Positions 11,541 to 23,150 of a DNA stretch of 64,000 nucleotides are shown in pieces. Position 1 is the stretch's first letter. Every line of letters begins with the position of its first letter. The notes under the pieces were generated by a model. It did not search any database and had not been told where the DNA came from. It saw nothing but the letters and a program-made list of their open reading frames with translations. The translations under genes were made by a program, and so were the position numbers. Source of the DNA: Sternotherus odoratus (Eukaryota; Chordata; Testudines; Kinosternidae); the NCBI GenBank assembly GCA_032164245.1, contig JAVMKO010000003.1, forward strand, positions 62,752,390 to 62,816,389. The letters run 5' to 3'.

Positions 11541-12227
11541 CAGGGGTGGGCAAACCTTTTGGCCCGAGGGACACATCAGGTTTGCAAAATTATATGCCCC
11601 AGTCCGGCCCCCTCCCACTTCCCATCCCCTGACTGCCCCCTCAGAATCCCTGACCCATCCAATACCCCACCTCCTTGTGCCCTGACTGACTCTTCCAGAG
11701 ACCCCCAACCACTCCCCAGGACTCCACCCCTACCCAATTCCCCTGCTTCCTGTCTCCTGACTGCCCCGACCCTTATCCATCCTCCCACCACCCCGAAACC
11801 CCAGCCGCTATCCAACCCACCTTGCTCCCTGACTGCCTCCTCCAGAGCCCACCCCTAACCACTACCCCAGATCCCTACCCCCCTTACCATAGCTGATTGG
11901 CACGGCTCCGGGGGAGGGGGAAGAACACATCCCCAGCCCCTGGAGCACTGGCTGCGCAGCTCCGGGGGGGAGCACGCAGCCTCGGCCCCCTCGAGTGCTG
12001 CCCATGTGGCGTAGCTCAGGGGGAGCGCACAGCCCTGGCCCTGCAGCGGTACCCACGCAATGCAGCTCCAGGGCAGGGGTTGAGCGCACAGCTCTGGCCC
12101 CCAGAGCACTGCCTGTGCAGTGTGGCTCCAGGGGAGGAGCCGGAGGCAGCCTCCCCGACTGGGGGGGCTGGACAGGATGGTTCCGTGGGCCGGATCCAGC
12201 CCACGGGCTGTAGTTTTCCCACCCCTG
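11541..12227. mobile_element. hAT (Charlie-like) non-autonomous element
   Basis: Starts 'caggggtgggcaaacctttt' and ends '-ttttcccacccctg', an imperfect inverted repeat of the hAT/Charlie type. The flanks 'ctatagag' (11533-11540) and 'atcaagag' (12228-12235) match at 5 of 8 bases, consistent with a decayed 8-bp duplication. The interior is C-rich then G-rich with loose repeats around 'gcgcacagc' and 'ggagcacgcagc'. No transposase. Several overlapping frames of 60-146 codons in it are chance frames. Confidence 0.8.
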
Positions 12228-12329
12228 ATCAAGAGAGAGGCTTTGGTCATAAGACAAGCGTCTGCCTTCTTATTTTCTTCTGCCAAGACATACACACTAA
12301 AGATTTGATTATGATCAAATGATGATCAC

Positions 12330-12800
12330 GGTCTTCAAAATTGATTTTTGGAATGTGAGAACAATATGGATTGGTATATCAAATGATCTAGAGGATATCA
12401 ATGACCCTTGGAAGACCACCATCATTAACAAAATTGGAAAAGCATCACCTCAACATAGCATGACATCATCTCTCTGGAACCAGACTAGTTGACATAGGAT
12501 TTCGATGCAAGATACACTACACCTTTGAGTATCAAAAAAAGCAAACAAGACCTCCCATGAACACCTGGTAGATTTTGTAGTCAAAAATTCATTAATGTCC
12601 ATGGCCAAATGGCTTCTTGCCACATTAGAATATAACATATCAAGAATGTCTACCACTCATAGCTCTGCTAACGTCATTAATACATCTGTTCCGACACTTT
12701 TCTCTACCTCTGAAGAAAAAGACTTATCTAACAGCTATCTGATTGTATCTTTACTAGATTCAGTAAAAAAGCATTTCAGACCTATTATGTGAACTAACTC
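12330..12800 (+). pseudogene. Decayed LINE AP-endonuclease domain
   Basis: Translating the plus strand in shifting frames gives pieces that line up in order with the N-terminal apurinic-type endonuclease domain of non-LTR retrotransposons. These are WNVRTM near 12350, a SLWNQTS/GTRLVDIG segment near 12470-12500 in the place of the usual '(A)LSETRL' motif, HEHLVDFVVKNSLMSM at about 12558-12605, and SVPTLFSTSEEKDL near 12680-12730. The last two share one frame; the only uninterrupted part with a Met start is 12595-12792 (65 codons). In the intact family this domain nicks target DNA to prime reverse transcription. Stops and frameshifts break it several times and no reverse transcriptase part follows, so it is dead. 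The LINE clade is not assigned. Recognition is from remembered family motifs. Confidence 0.65.
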
Positions 12801-12956
12801 ATTTTGATGTGTTGTTTTACTGCATGCATACCATTCAAGAAATGTATAGTATGTAGAGTATTTTCTCTTTAAAAGGGTTATTCCACAACATTACTAAGTT
12901 CTTCTATGCAGAGAATATCATGAAATGCCCAAAAGCTCATCATGCTCATGTCCACA

Positions 12957-13100
12957 CTCAGAGAGGTAGCCGTGTTAGTCTGGGTTTGCAGAAGCAACAA
13001 AGAGTCCTGTGGCACCTTAAAGACTAACAAAAGTATTGAAGCATAAGCTTTAGTGTGCTAATACCCACTTCGTCAGATGCATGCAGTGGAAGTATCAGAG
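12957..13100 (-). mobile_element. Penelope-like element terminal fragment with a hammerhead-like motif
   Basis: Read on the minus strand this ends in 'agactaacacggctacctc', with 'gttagtctttaaggtgccac' before it, the 3' tail of a repeat very abundant in turtles. Upstream on the same strand, 13076-13041, the order is CTGACGA, an A, an imperfect stem (GTGGG...CACAC), TAAA, then GC-TTAT-GC-TT. That is the layout of the minimal hammerhead ribozyme cores reported in Penelope-like elements, with the GAAA box mutated to TAAA. Likely inactive. Assignment to Penelope-like elements is inference from this architecture and from the GIY-YIG relic in the related copy at 60660-61590. Confidence 0.6.
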
Positions 13101-13300
13101 GCAGGTGATACTGAAACACTATATGAAGAGATGATCAAAATGATTTCTTAGACTCCTTTAACAGCAAATTGGCAAATTTCTCTATGACTAAAAGAACAGA
13201 TAGAAAAGTAACTTAAAAGCTCTGAAAAAAATCATATTGTATTTTATTATATGGCACGAGTTATAGGAATTTATCTCAGGCTTATTCTTAGTCCTAGAGT

Positions 13301-13452
13301 CTAGGGGTTCCCAAACTTGTTCCACCATTTGGACAGGGTAAGCCCCTGGCTGGCCGCAAGACGCTTAGTTTACCTGAGTGTCCGTAGGTTCAGCTGCTCG
13401 CAGCTCCCACTGGCCACGGTTCGCCATTCTCGGCCAATGGGAGCTGTGGGAA
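13301..13452. mobile_element. hAT element fragment
   Basis: Left end 'ctaggggttcccaaacttgt' resembles the hAT 'cagggg(t)-ccaaact' terminus. The interior, with 'gctcgcagctcccactggcc' and 'tcggccaatgggagctg', matches a hAT MITE family common in turtles. The right end is missing, so it is truncated. Confidence 0.6.
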
Positions 13453-15349
13453 ACATTGAATTATGGCACTAAAATAAAACAAAGATGTTGTAACCATACT
13501 ACAATTTGCAGAAAGTCAGACTGTTCTCCATTGTGACTACTTTTTAATCACTCCATCAGCATAAACACCATAAAGAAATATTTTATGCTTCTTTGATCTC
13601 CTAGAGCAGTGCAAAAGTTCCAAAGATCTGCAGGAAAAAAAGGAGATTTTTGCAATGTACAAAATCTACATGTTTTTCAATAGGCAAGAATGAAAAGAGA
13701 TATGTTATTATTCTTAGAGTTCAGTTTCAGGAAGAGAGAGACATGCTGATTGGTAGAACAATAATGCAAAGCTGACTTAAAATCTTTGGAGCCATTTTAT
13801 TCCTTAGTGTCCTTTTTGATGGAGTGACAGTTTTTTGAATGTACTAGAAAGATGCCATACAACATTCTTCTGCTCAGTGATCTTCCCAGGACAGAGTGGT
13901 ATTCAGATGCATCGCAGTATCCATCAGCTAGTGGTGCAGCCTTCAGCTTCAAGAGATTTTCTTGTAGAAAGTATTTTTATTCCTAGTATGTTTGAATCCT
14001 GAGTTATTGTCCCTTTTTCCTGATTTTTTTTAAATCAATCAGACCTTTGTACTGCTGTCTCTTTGACTAGTCTCAATTATAATAAAACAAAATAAATCCC
14101 CAGACAGAAATGCACTTAGAATGTATGATTTACTATTGTTTCATGCACACAATCCTCTTTCTGTCTCCCTAATACATTTCAATAATAAATCTTGATGAGG
14201 GAAGCTCTTAAAAGTGCTGTTCTGATGCACCCAATCCTAGTCCACTGTTAAACACTCACAGTACTTTGTTGGAAAGCCAGGGCTCGGGGGTCTTCTCAGA
14301 ACAGAGACACCACTCGCTCAGTCCTGAAATGCTACTGGTAACTTGTCTACTTACTTACTGTAGAAGGACATTAGAAGAATTACGACCAGGAGGACTACTC
14401 CCAATTTTAATTAGGTGCTGTATAGCACCTATGTTGTGCAGCTTCAGAGTCAACAGGAAAATAGGAAGATTTTGCAAGAAGTGGCACTGATTTTGCATGC
14501 TTCCATTTTCCAGTGCCCAAACTGATTTCCCTGAGACTGATTTTCAGAAAGTGCTGAGCACCCATGAATTGTAATAATTTATATATTAAAAAGTGGGGAG
14601 CCAATTCTTTTCTATAACAAAAGTCTACCCAGAGGACTGGTTAAATGTCTTGTTGCCAAAGGTGATAAGTTAAGATGTTACTTTTAAACGATATTTGTTC
14701 CAATATCCCTAGTACAATTACCAAGTTAAATGTATGGTTAACACAGACTTGAACAGAGATGTGCAAAGATTTGCATTGTGTTCATTTAGATAAATAAATT
14801 GCTTCCTTATCCACTCAGCTTCATATATCTTAACACAGAGTGCAGAATATTTTTATTATAATAATTTGTTATGTTAGTCATTGGTTTGATGTTACTCACT
14901 ATTAATGGAGAACTAATACTGCATTATATGTTCTATTTAATGATTTGCATTATTCATGTGATTGCATATTTTGTACTGAAAATACATCATAGTCATTTTG
15001 TACAGATTTCCTAGCTAGAAAAATCCTGTATCTTTTGATTTATTTCCAACATCTGTGCTACCAATCTTTTTGGGGTTTGAATGTTAAGCATTTTAGGTTT
15101 GTTTTATCAACAATATCTACTGAACTCTCAACAGTGTTTTCATTATGGGCTTTATCTTCTTTCAGCCTCCTCTCACACCATTATTTTCTAGTTTCTTTTC
15201 CTTATGCTGCCTATTTGGAATATCACACCAATATTGTGGTTTCAAGATAATGACTTAAGAAAACTGCTGTGTGCATCTCAGTTTGATGCAAATTTTGGGT
15301 CTCTTGAAAAAGACCAAATTCTGGATTGGTAACAAAGATTATGATGAAA

Positions 15350-15350
<1 letters not shown>
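13453..15350. other. AT-rich non-coding stretch without recognised features
   Basis: About 1.9 kb with no supported gene and no repeat I can name; the longest frame is 74 codons. Confidence 0.4.
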
Positions 15351-15351
<1 letters not shown>

Positions 15352-15386
<35 letters not shown>

Positions 15387-15405
15387 TGAGAGAGTGAGAG
15401 AGTGA
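15352..15405. repeat. Microsatellite (GT)n followed by (GAGAGAGT)-type repeat
   Basis: About 14 GT units (15352-15380) pass into three imperfect copies of 'gagagagt(ga)' to 15405. Confidence 0.97.
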
Positions 15406-18117
15406 GCATATATCTGAATTCCAGGTATTCATCAACTCTGAAAATCAAGCCAGTTGTTTAAGTATGAATGTGGACTTGATTACCTAGAGCTAGGCCAAGA
15501 TTTTCAAATTTAGGTGCCAAAAGAAGTTTTTAGTTGGTTAGGCAAATTGTTAAAGAAAAAGAAAAAAAGAGAGATGAACCAAACCACAGTCTTGTGCATA
15601 GACCTGCATTCTCAAAAGCCTTGGTATTGTGATACATATAGAAAAATCACCAAATCATAATTCCACTCTGGTAACCCACACATGGTGTAGGAGAGAACTG
15701 TCCCCTTTTTATGCAAAAGACCTTTCAGTCAGGCTCTCTCTCTAGACGATGACTGACAACAATCCATCCCCAAGTATGAGCTCTTCAGGGCACCACATTG
15801 CATCATAGTTTTAACAGCACAGCACCATTTGGGTTCACAGAACTTTGATGCTGTCATGTCAGAATGAAACTCTTCAGAATCACCAGTCCTAACTTTTATA
15901 CCATGTCTGTCAGCATAACATTTGAGTATCTCGCCATCTTGCCATTCATCATTTTTATGAAGAAAAAGGCAGGATGTCTAGGACCGCAACTGCCATACTC
16001 AGTTTTGAACACTGAAATGTGCATAGCAATATAATTCCTAAGCATTGTTTTGTATGAAGGTCATACCTTCAACAATCCTATGCAATTATCTGTTTTTTTC
16101 TGGTGCTATGCTATAATTTTAATTCCTAAAAGAAAACTACTGACAATATTGTATTAAATGACTCTAATTGGATCAGCCAATCATAGGAAAATACTTCACT
16201 AGTCTCAAAAGTGGTATCTTGAGATGATACAATTTCCAATTGCAATCCATTTTTCTGGTTTTGAAACAATTGTATTTTATTAATAACTATAGAATTCCAT
16301 ACATTGATTAATAATGGATACAATTTGTATAATGGCACAAACAGAACTGAGTTAGGTTGAAGGAAGATTGAACCATATGTGATATATTGTCCTTGTTTCA
16401 GAAGGCAGTGCTGAAGCAAATTAGGAGGTAAACTCTTTAACCTTCTTTGTATGTGGATGTGTATTAGAAGTATTATACATGCATATACCATTTACACAAA
16501 CCCTTATGCATACATATTTTACCTCCACATTACATGGTGGACAGATAGCCTGAACAGAACAAATAAGTAAATTTGAGAAACCCCAAAACTACACATTTGA
16601 AATACACAATATATGTAGTGAGCTAAAATGCTTCAAGAGAAGGAGATTGCACTTGCAGCACTTATATGCAACCATGGGCTTCTAAAGAGGGGTGTGCGTG
16701 AAGCCGTGAAGAAAAGCAATTCTATTCTCAGTAGGCTACCACAGTATTTTCAGAAGTTTCTAATTGAAGACATGCTTCATTTGCCTTGGCTATAAAAGAA
16801 GTCATATTTGGTCATGATTATGTCTGTAAATGACCTCATAAAATGTACTCTGGAAGAAAAAAAAACCACAATACAGTTTTCAGGTTATTTGAGAAACCTT
16901 TTTTAAATTTGTTAAGTTGTATGTCTCTTGTTTGTAATATCTACTAAATGGCTAGAGTAGTTAAACTCCATTAAGTTCACTAAGGAATACACATCTTATA
17001 ATATGAAAGAGAAAGGTAGTAAGTCTTTCACACCCAATCATTCATTGTAAATATGTACTTAGTATCCTTCAGAGTATTACAATGAAAGTTTATTAAAATG
17101 TACACAGATTTAGTGAAAACATCCAAACTAAACGATATGGCATAAAACAATTGAATTTCACAATCTAATTAATTTTACTGCTCACATACAGTTTAATTTT
17201 GTAATTTACCTATTTAATGTTTGGTGAATATAGCCATATTTAGAACAATCTTTAAACCCAAGACTGATCTTTATGAGTTATATTAAAAACTGTGCGTCAC
17301 ATCCTGGCTCCTGTAAAGGCTTCTTCACACCATTCTAATAATGTAAAGTAGCTTCAGCACCATCTTAACTGTCAATGTGGAGTCCTCCTAACATACAAGA
17401 TTCTCTGGATGACATACAGCTGTCATTGTCAGTTCTCCTCCACCCGTTCTAGACAACATTGATTAGGGGAACCGGCTATGGAAGAGGAGGCAGGGCTAAT
17501 ATACTGTTGTGCTCCAGTGAGCACTGGCTACCAGAATCTCCCCTTCAGGAACAACACTGCTCACACAATTTAGAGAAGCCCCAAGGCTGCTCTAAATTGA
17601 TCCTCATGACTAGTCTGGTCTAGCCCTCCCCACCTCCAAACATGAGGTGCAGCAGGTACCAAGCAGACATTCCCTAGGAAAGCAACCTGCATTCCACTTT
17701 ATTTAACACTGCAAGGGATTCATGTTCTCTTGGATGACAAGCCATTAATATTTATGAGAATTATATACAGGGACCAAAAGATGAACTGGCATCTTAAATA
17801 ACCAGAATGGAATCCTTTTTTTCCCTGAACAGCAAACTCCTTTCAAGATACTATTCCTGCGGCTATCACCCCAGAAAGGATAACTGCTCCTTTTCTAGAA
17901 ACCTGTAAGGCAAGTGCAGCCAGCCAATAAGAGGAAAAGATGCTCAGCTGGATGGCAGACAACTCAGGGAGGATAATGCCTCCTGCTCAAAACTGTGATT
18001 AAATGCCAAAATCTAGTCCTTCCCTGGGAAAGTTTCTAGTAATATGTATGTAAAAGTGGATTTCATGCAAGTTATGAATATAGAACAGTCCCAGTAAAAG
18101 ACACAAGATATCTATTC
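15406..18117. other. AT-rich non-coding stretch
   Basis: No supported gene. The frame at 16126-16491 minus (121 codons) has no Kozak-like or splice context and no recognisable domain. A less AT-rich segment at about 17290-17720 may be an unrecognised repeat. Confidence 0.4.
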
Positions 18118-18300
18118 TGTAGTTTGGTGGTGAGGGTATTTGCCTAGGCTATGTAAAACCCATATTCAAGTCCTTATTCTGAATCTGGTGAGTGCCATAG
18201 CTTCTGAGTGCGTGGCTGTTCTGGGATGGGATGAAATGGAATTCTTGTTTTCTGGCCATAACTGTAAGGCAAAAGAGAGGCAATCGAACGTTGATCTGGC
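18118..18300 (+). repeat. tRNA-derived SINE fragment
   Basis: An A-box-like stretch 'tagtttggtggtgag' (18120-18134) is followed about 40 nt later by a B-box-like 'atattcaagtcc' (18162-18173), the internal RNA polymerase III promoter spacing of a tRNA. It lacks a foldable complete tRNA, so it is a SINE relic rather than a tRNA gene. Confidence 0.5.
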
Positions 18301-18817
18301 TTGAAACAAAGCATGTCTGGTGAGTTCAACAATGATTTCAGAAACATTAAAAAGCTTTGTTCAAAAACATCACAACATATTAACGTTTCTGAATCTAAAC
18401 TCAGAATTTCTGTTCCATTAAAATTTCAGTTTGGCCATTTCATGATGAAAACAAGTGTTGAAGTATTGGAACCCCCCTCCCTCACCCCTGACACTAGAAA
18501 ATTCAGATGTGCTCATCTCTATTCATTACATTATATTTTCAAGCTTCTATTTATGAAAAAAAAAACTATTAGCAATTTAAATGTTGTAAAAGATTTGGTG
18601 AAACTCAAAGCTGCTAAAGATACTGTACTAGTATGACATAGAGCAGTGTGGTGACAAAACCAGCTTGAATGCTTGTTGATGAATCCTAGGTTGCCCATAT
18701 AGACTTGGCTTCCTAATCAAATAGGCAAACCTGTCTACCTGGCAACATATACATTTTCTACTCCACTTGTTAGTTAAAAGTCAATCTAAAGTAATTTAGC
18801 TGAGCCATTTAGAAAAC
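18301..18817. other. Non-coding stretch
   Basis: The 111-codon frame at 18301-18636 starts in SINE-flanking sequence and has no recognisable domain. Nothing else seen. Confidence 0.35.
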
Positions 18818-19135
18818 ATAATATATACAGTTGTCTCCAGTATTGCAGACAAGTATCATTGGAGTGCTGATAGTCCTCCAATACCTTCCCACAATTCCTC
18901 CTGAAGAACAAAGACATTCTCCTGCAATTCACACAATTGACTGGGAGACAGCAAGAATGTCTCAGCATAAAGAATCATGGGACATGCCCCCAGACACACA
19001 TGGAAGTGTGTGCAGGAACAGTGCGGACATAGAACTCAAGTGGGTCTGCTCACACCCAACCTAGGTTTACCCAGGTGACCAGAACCAGATGCAAGTCACC
19101 CTGGTTAACTGTGCAGTACAGACATAGTTTATGGC
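18818..19135. repeat. MITE-like repeat, right end with 'gtacagacatag'
   Basis: Ends 'ttaactgtgcagtacagacatag', a diverged form of the 'gcagtgtagacat' terminus shared by the 42.4 and 50.7 kb elements. The left end is not clear. Confidence 0.35.
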
Positions 19136-19860
19136 TTTGGATCATTGACTATGAAAACCTCTCCCACTGTTTCCTACAGCACTCATCTTTACCTACTGGG
19201 AAGATACTTTAATTCATATGCTCCCAAGATCTGGAAACAGACTCGATGTCTACTTTCAGGATGTTTTTGTTCTTAGAGTGAAATTTATTTCACACATATA
19301 AAGCCCAACTAATTAGGCTTTAGAGAAGTGCTTAGAACTGGTGAAATCCACCAACACTGGCCAATCTCCAGGGCATGGAGCTTCTAGTACAGTACAGTGT
19401 CTCCCTTTTACCTTTCCTCCCATCCTGCTCAAGCCAGTGGGCTAGAATGGCATCTGCAGACCCCCTACTTGTGCTGGATGTTAGAAGGTATGTAAATACC
19501 CTTACAGGCATGCCCCTGATGAATCTCCAATGCCAATCAATGTAGACTGGTGCAGAGACTCATCTGAAGCATGCACGAGTGAGGCAAGATCTCTACAATA
19601 CTGCTTCTTGGCCACACAGCAGGTGTTATAGCAACAACATGAGGGGCGGGGAATGCTGTTCTGAAGTTTGCTACTCATGTTTTGCATGGGTCCTCAGGAA
19701 CACGGTCAATTTCCCCTTTAATGTTTGCCTTGGATATGTTACTACAAATCAAATATTTTAAGTTCTTTGTGGACACCGGGCAGCTCTGAGGTGCAGAATA
19801 CCAGAGTGTATTTTTAAAAGCTGGGTTCGGTGATATAATCTCTTATGGGACCAGCCACAG
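19136..19860. other. Non-coding stretch without recognised features
   Basis: No gene or named repeat seen. Confidence 0.35.
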
Positions 19861-19937
19861 ATGTTGATCCAGTAAAATATATTACCTCACCCACCTTTTC
19901 TCTCTAATATTCTGGGATCGACATGGCTACAACTACC
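19861..19937 (+). mobile_element. Penelope-like element 3' tail fragment
   Basis: Contains 'aaaatatattacctcaccca', then 'tctctctaatattctggga', then 'cgacatggctacaacta', the terminal segment of the same family whose minus-strand copy lies at 60660-61590. The upstream hammerhead-like part is absent, so this is a short 5'-truncated copy. Confidence 0.6.
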
Positions 19938-20358
19938 CAGTGGACAAAAAGCTGGGTTGTGATGTTGTCCCCAGCAGCATAATCTGACTCAAGATCAAAG
20001 AATTTCTGCTCTGAGAAAGCCAGGGAAGGTACTCAGGCTACTTGAAAGTTGTTTTTGCATTAGCAAAATCCACAACATTCATGAATGTCTGAGAATTGAA
20101 AGTCATACCCACATTTATGCAAACCTCTTTGATTCACCTACGGCCGGCAGCAAGACTTTCCATTACTTTCAAACATTTCTTTGAGCTTTATGAAAAAAAG
20201 AGTATCTGGGCCATACACAGATAGTGTAAACAAGCACAGCTCAAAAATGTGTCTCATGTTTTCTGAAATATACTGGATTTTTTGTATAGGTTGTATAGGA
20301 GACTTCCAAGTTATTAAAACGCATCAACTTAAAGAAAGAAATGAAAATGGTAACTATG

Positions 20359-20362
<4 letters not shown>
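19938..20362. other. Non-coding stretch
   Basis: Nothing recognised. Confidence 0.35.

Positions 20363-20407
<45 letters not shown>
20363..20407. repeat. Microsatellite (CT)n
   Basis: About 22 uninterrupted CT units; the frame ending in a Ser-Leu polymer is an artefact of it. Confidence 0.98.
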
Positions 20408-20410
<3 letters not shown>

Positions 20411-21925
20411 AGTTTGCTTCACGGGTGATTTTAACAAGTTTGTCAGATCATGAAGTTTATGGTCAATTTTCTTTCTTCATCTGATTATGGGTACCCATCA
20501 GGCCAACATATGCAATTTAATGGTGCAATTTGCTGCAGTGACGAAAAACAGGATCCCCGCTGAAAATTTAAAGTAGGGGGTGTAACTATTTTCTGCTTCT
20601 ATTACTTCATATAATGGCCTCCCAGATGAGACAACATAGCAAGCAATACAAATGAAACACTGGTGATGCATGACTTCCACCAACTGCTTGTGAATTGAAA
20701 GCAGATGTGGACAGTAGGAGGTTGGCCACCTCTAAATACAATGCAACTGAATTAAAAAAAAAAAGTGTAAAGTCTACAACTGGCAAGAAAAAAAACCAAA
20801 GCAAAACCAAAAACCCAACCAAGCATGAAGTGGATCTCATTAGAAACCTTGCACTATCATATTTAAAATAGACAGTAAAAAAAATGACAAATAAGGATTA
20901 TGGTGATAAAGATTGTTAATGGAAAGGAATTTTTATCAAATGTGTAATTGTTCTAATGAAATGTACATTGTTTATGTATAGTAAAACACAGTAGCCTTAT
21001 ATGGCGCATTTCAAGGTACAAGGTGAACATATAAGTATAATTATTAAAATTATTAAATATGGCACCCACAGGTTTTATATTCTTGTAATTTCCTTTCCAC
21101 ATGCTTAAATGCTCTGCTGAATTGGGGCCAAAGTGAAGAAAACTGACCCTGACTGAAGGCAAATCACTGGGGCACTCTAATAGTCAGCACCTATATCCTC
21201 AGAATGAACCATTTAATTACCTTCCATCACTTGAATCCAGATTAGTTGAAGTTCACTCTCAGTTACAATACATTTCACTCCTTATAATGTACATATTTAA
21301 TTTGTTGGTGGTATGTTTTCTACTGTAACAAAAGCTTTCCTGAAGTCCAGACATGCTAAGAAATGTTTATAGCTTTCCCTCGTCAATTCCTGTTGACACT
21401 CACAAAAACAATAAAAAACAACAAATGCCATGATTTATAAGACGTTATTTTCTTTACTAAAAAATCAATGTCAACTACTGTTAATTAAAGCTTATTGTTC
21501 TAGTCTGCATCCGTTTAGAGTTAGTATACTGAAGGAAGTTTATTGGGCTTCTGGGGCTATTTTCCTAAAGCTGCTCTAGATCACTTTCCATATACGGTGG
21601 TGATATTTAACTTTCTCCAGTCTGTCATTTTTCCTTTTTTCCAAAAAGATTTTGAACACTCTGGAAACAAGCTGAACAATACTTTTAGCTGCTCACTCAG
21701 AATAGCAGGTTAGGCTCTATTTGGTCTTGGAGGTTTGGCAGTCTTCAGAGATTGGTATTATTTCCCCCAACTATCTTTTTTTCCCCCTCCCAAATGAAAT
21801 ATATCTTTTTTTTACACCTCTGAAATATGTTCCTGTTTTCCACTGTCAATACTGACCTTAAGAACTCATTTCATATTTTCCTATCAGCTGATTCCTATTT
21901 AAAAAAAATACCATTTTCATCTTAT
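20408..21925. other. AT-rich non-coding stretch with one short repeat piece
   Basis: Only 21097-21133 ('catgcttaaatgctctgctg') is recognised. It is a piece of the same 'gcttaa...gctgaa-tggggcc' repeat seen at 34590-34655. Confidence 0.4.
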
Positions 21926-22175
21926 AGGTATGTCTACACTGCACTAGACAAAACAAACAAATGACAGCAAGTCTGAGAGGCAAGGTCTATATATTCAAAT
22001 TCATAAGGGGGATTGCACCCTTGGCAGTAAAAATATCCTGTACAGATTCCTGATTAGGCTCTGAAACTCTTCCCCCTACTCAGGTTTCAGAGCTCCAGGC
22101 CCAAGCAGGAACATCTACATGGCTATTTTTTAGTGCCATAGGATGAGCCCAAGACTCTAGACCCAGGCTATAAGT
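21926..22175. repeat. MITE-like repeat with 'tgtctacactgca' left end
   Basis: Begins 'aggtatgtctacactgcact' and later carries 'ccaggcccaagcaggaacat' and 'atctacatggctat'. It belongs to the loose group of turtle elements with 'gtctacactg' ends. The right end is uncertain. Confidence 0.45.
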
Positions 22176-22847
22176 CTTGCTACTGTGGGACACTTTTTCC
22201 TCCCCATTTCAGACATACTCCTAGAGCCTCTGCTAGCTCATTCAGAAATGCACTCTCTTTCTCTGCATATAGAGTCTGGGGCTCTCTCAACATGACAGAG
22301 CTAAGTGCTCCTGAGTGGCTGAGCCTCTCTGCCCAATAGACAAAAAAAATATTTCTCTCTTGTGCTGCAGTGAGCAACTGAAGAGCTGCATCTCTGTCTA
22401 GTACTGGAAGCCAACAATCAGACACCAACTCTGTTCCCCAAACATTGTGTCTCTCCATGCTCAATGCACGTGTCTGGACAGTGTCAGCCACAGACAGGCT
22501 GTTGGGTCATGAAAGAGATTGCCCTGACATGTCAATCTGTCCTCTAGCCTGGTAACTCTTCACTTTCCCAGCCCCACTGCAGGGCGGGATCTGAAGCATA
22601 AACTGCTTGCCCAGCTTAATTCCCAGCCTCTGTCTCTGGGCTGCTGGAAGCTACATTTCTCAAATCCCAAAATGGTAAGGGAACGGTGTTCAAAAATATT
22701 AATGAAAGCCTAATTTTTAAACACCACAGTTCAACATGACTTCTCTGATTTTGCCCCAACTTTCTAGAACTCAGTAAAATTCTACTGTAGACTAACATTT
22801 GATGAGTTTTTGAGCCAACAGGTTTGATTTTGGTGAAACTTGGGCCA
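22176..22847. other. Non-coding stretch containing an unexplained 103-codon minus-strand frame
   Basis: The frame at 22491-22180 is open for 103 codons from a Met with a protein-like composition, but it matches no domain I recognise and is short enough to be chance. No polyadenylation, splice or promoter context supports it. Confidence 0.3.
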
Positions 22848-23150
22848 GGTCTACACTGGGGTGGGTGTCAACCTAAGATATACATCTTCAGCTATGCAAA
22901 TAGCGTAGCTGAAGTCGAGGTATCTTAGGTTGATTTACCTTGCCATCCTTACAGCAGTGAGTCAAGCGCTGCTGCTCCCCCATCCACTCCACTTCCATCT
23001 CTCATGGCGGTGGAGTTCCGGAGTCGATGGGGAGAGCTCTCTGGGATCGATTTATCGCATCTACACTAGATGCGATAAATCGATCCCTGATAGATCAACC
23101 ACTACCCGCCAATTTGGAGAACTGGGGAGAAGTGTGTGCCAAAACTGAGT
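22848..23150. mobile_element. MITE-like element rich in palindromes
   Basis: Starts 'ggccaggtctacactgggg'. It contains a nested inverted repeat at 22868-22933 and a perfect 21-bp stem with a 3-nt loop at 23043-23087, then 'actacccgccaatttgg' near the right end, where similar turtle elements carry the complementary 'cggcgggtagtgtagac'. The right terminus is replaced or lost. No coding sequence. Confidence 0.6.

Noticed and set aside
13041..13076. Active hammerhead ribozyme
   Set aside because: The essential GAAA box is TAAA and stem II is mismatched, so this copy is reported only as a decayed motif.
16126..16491. 121-codon minus-strand frame as a gene
   Set aside because: AT-rich chance frame without recognisable domain, Kozak context or splice signals.
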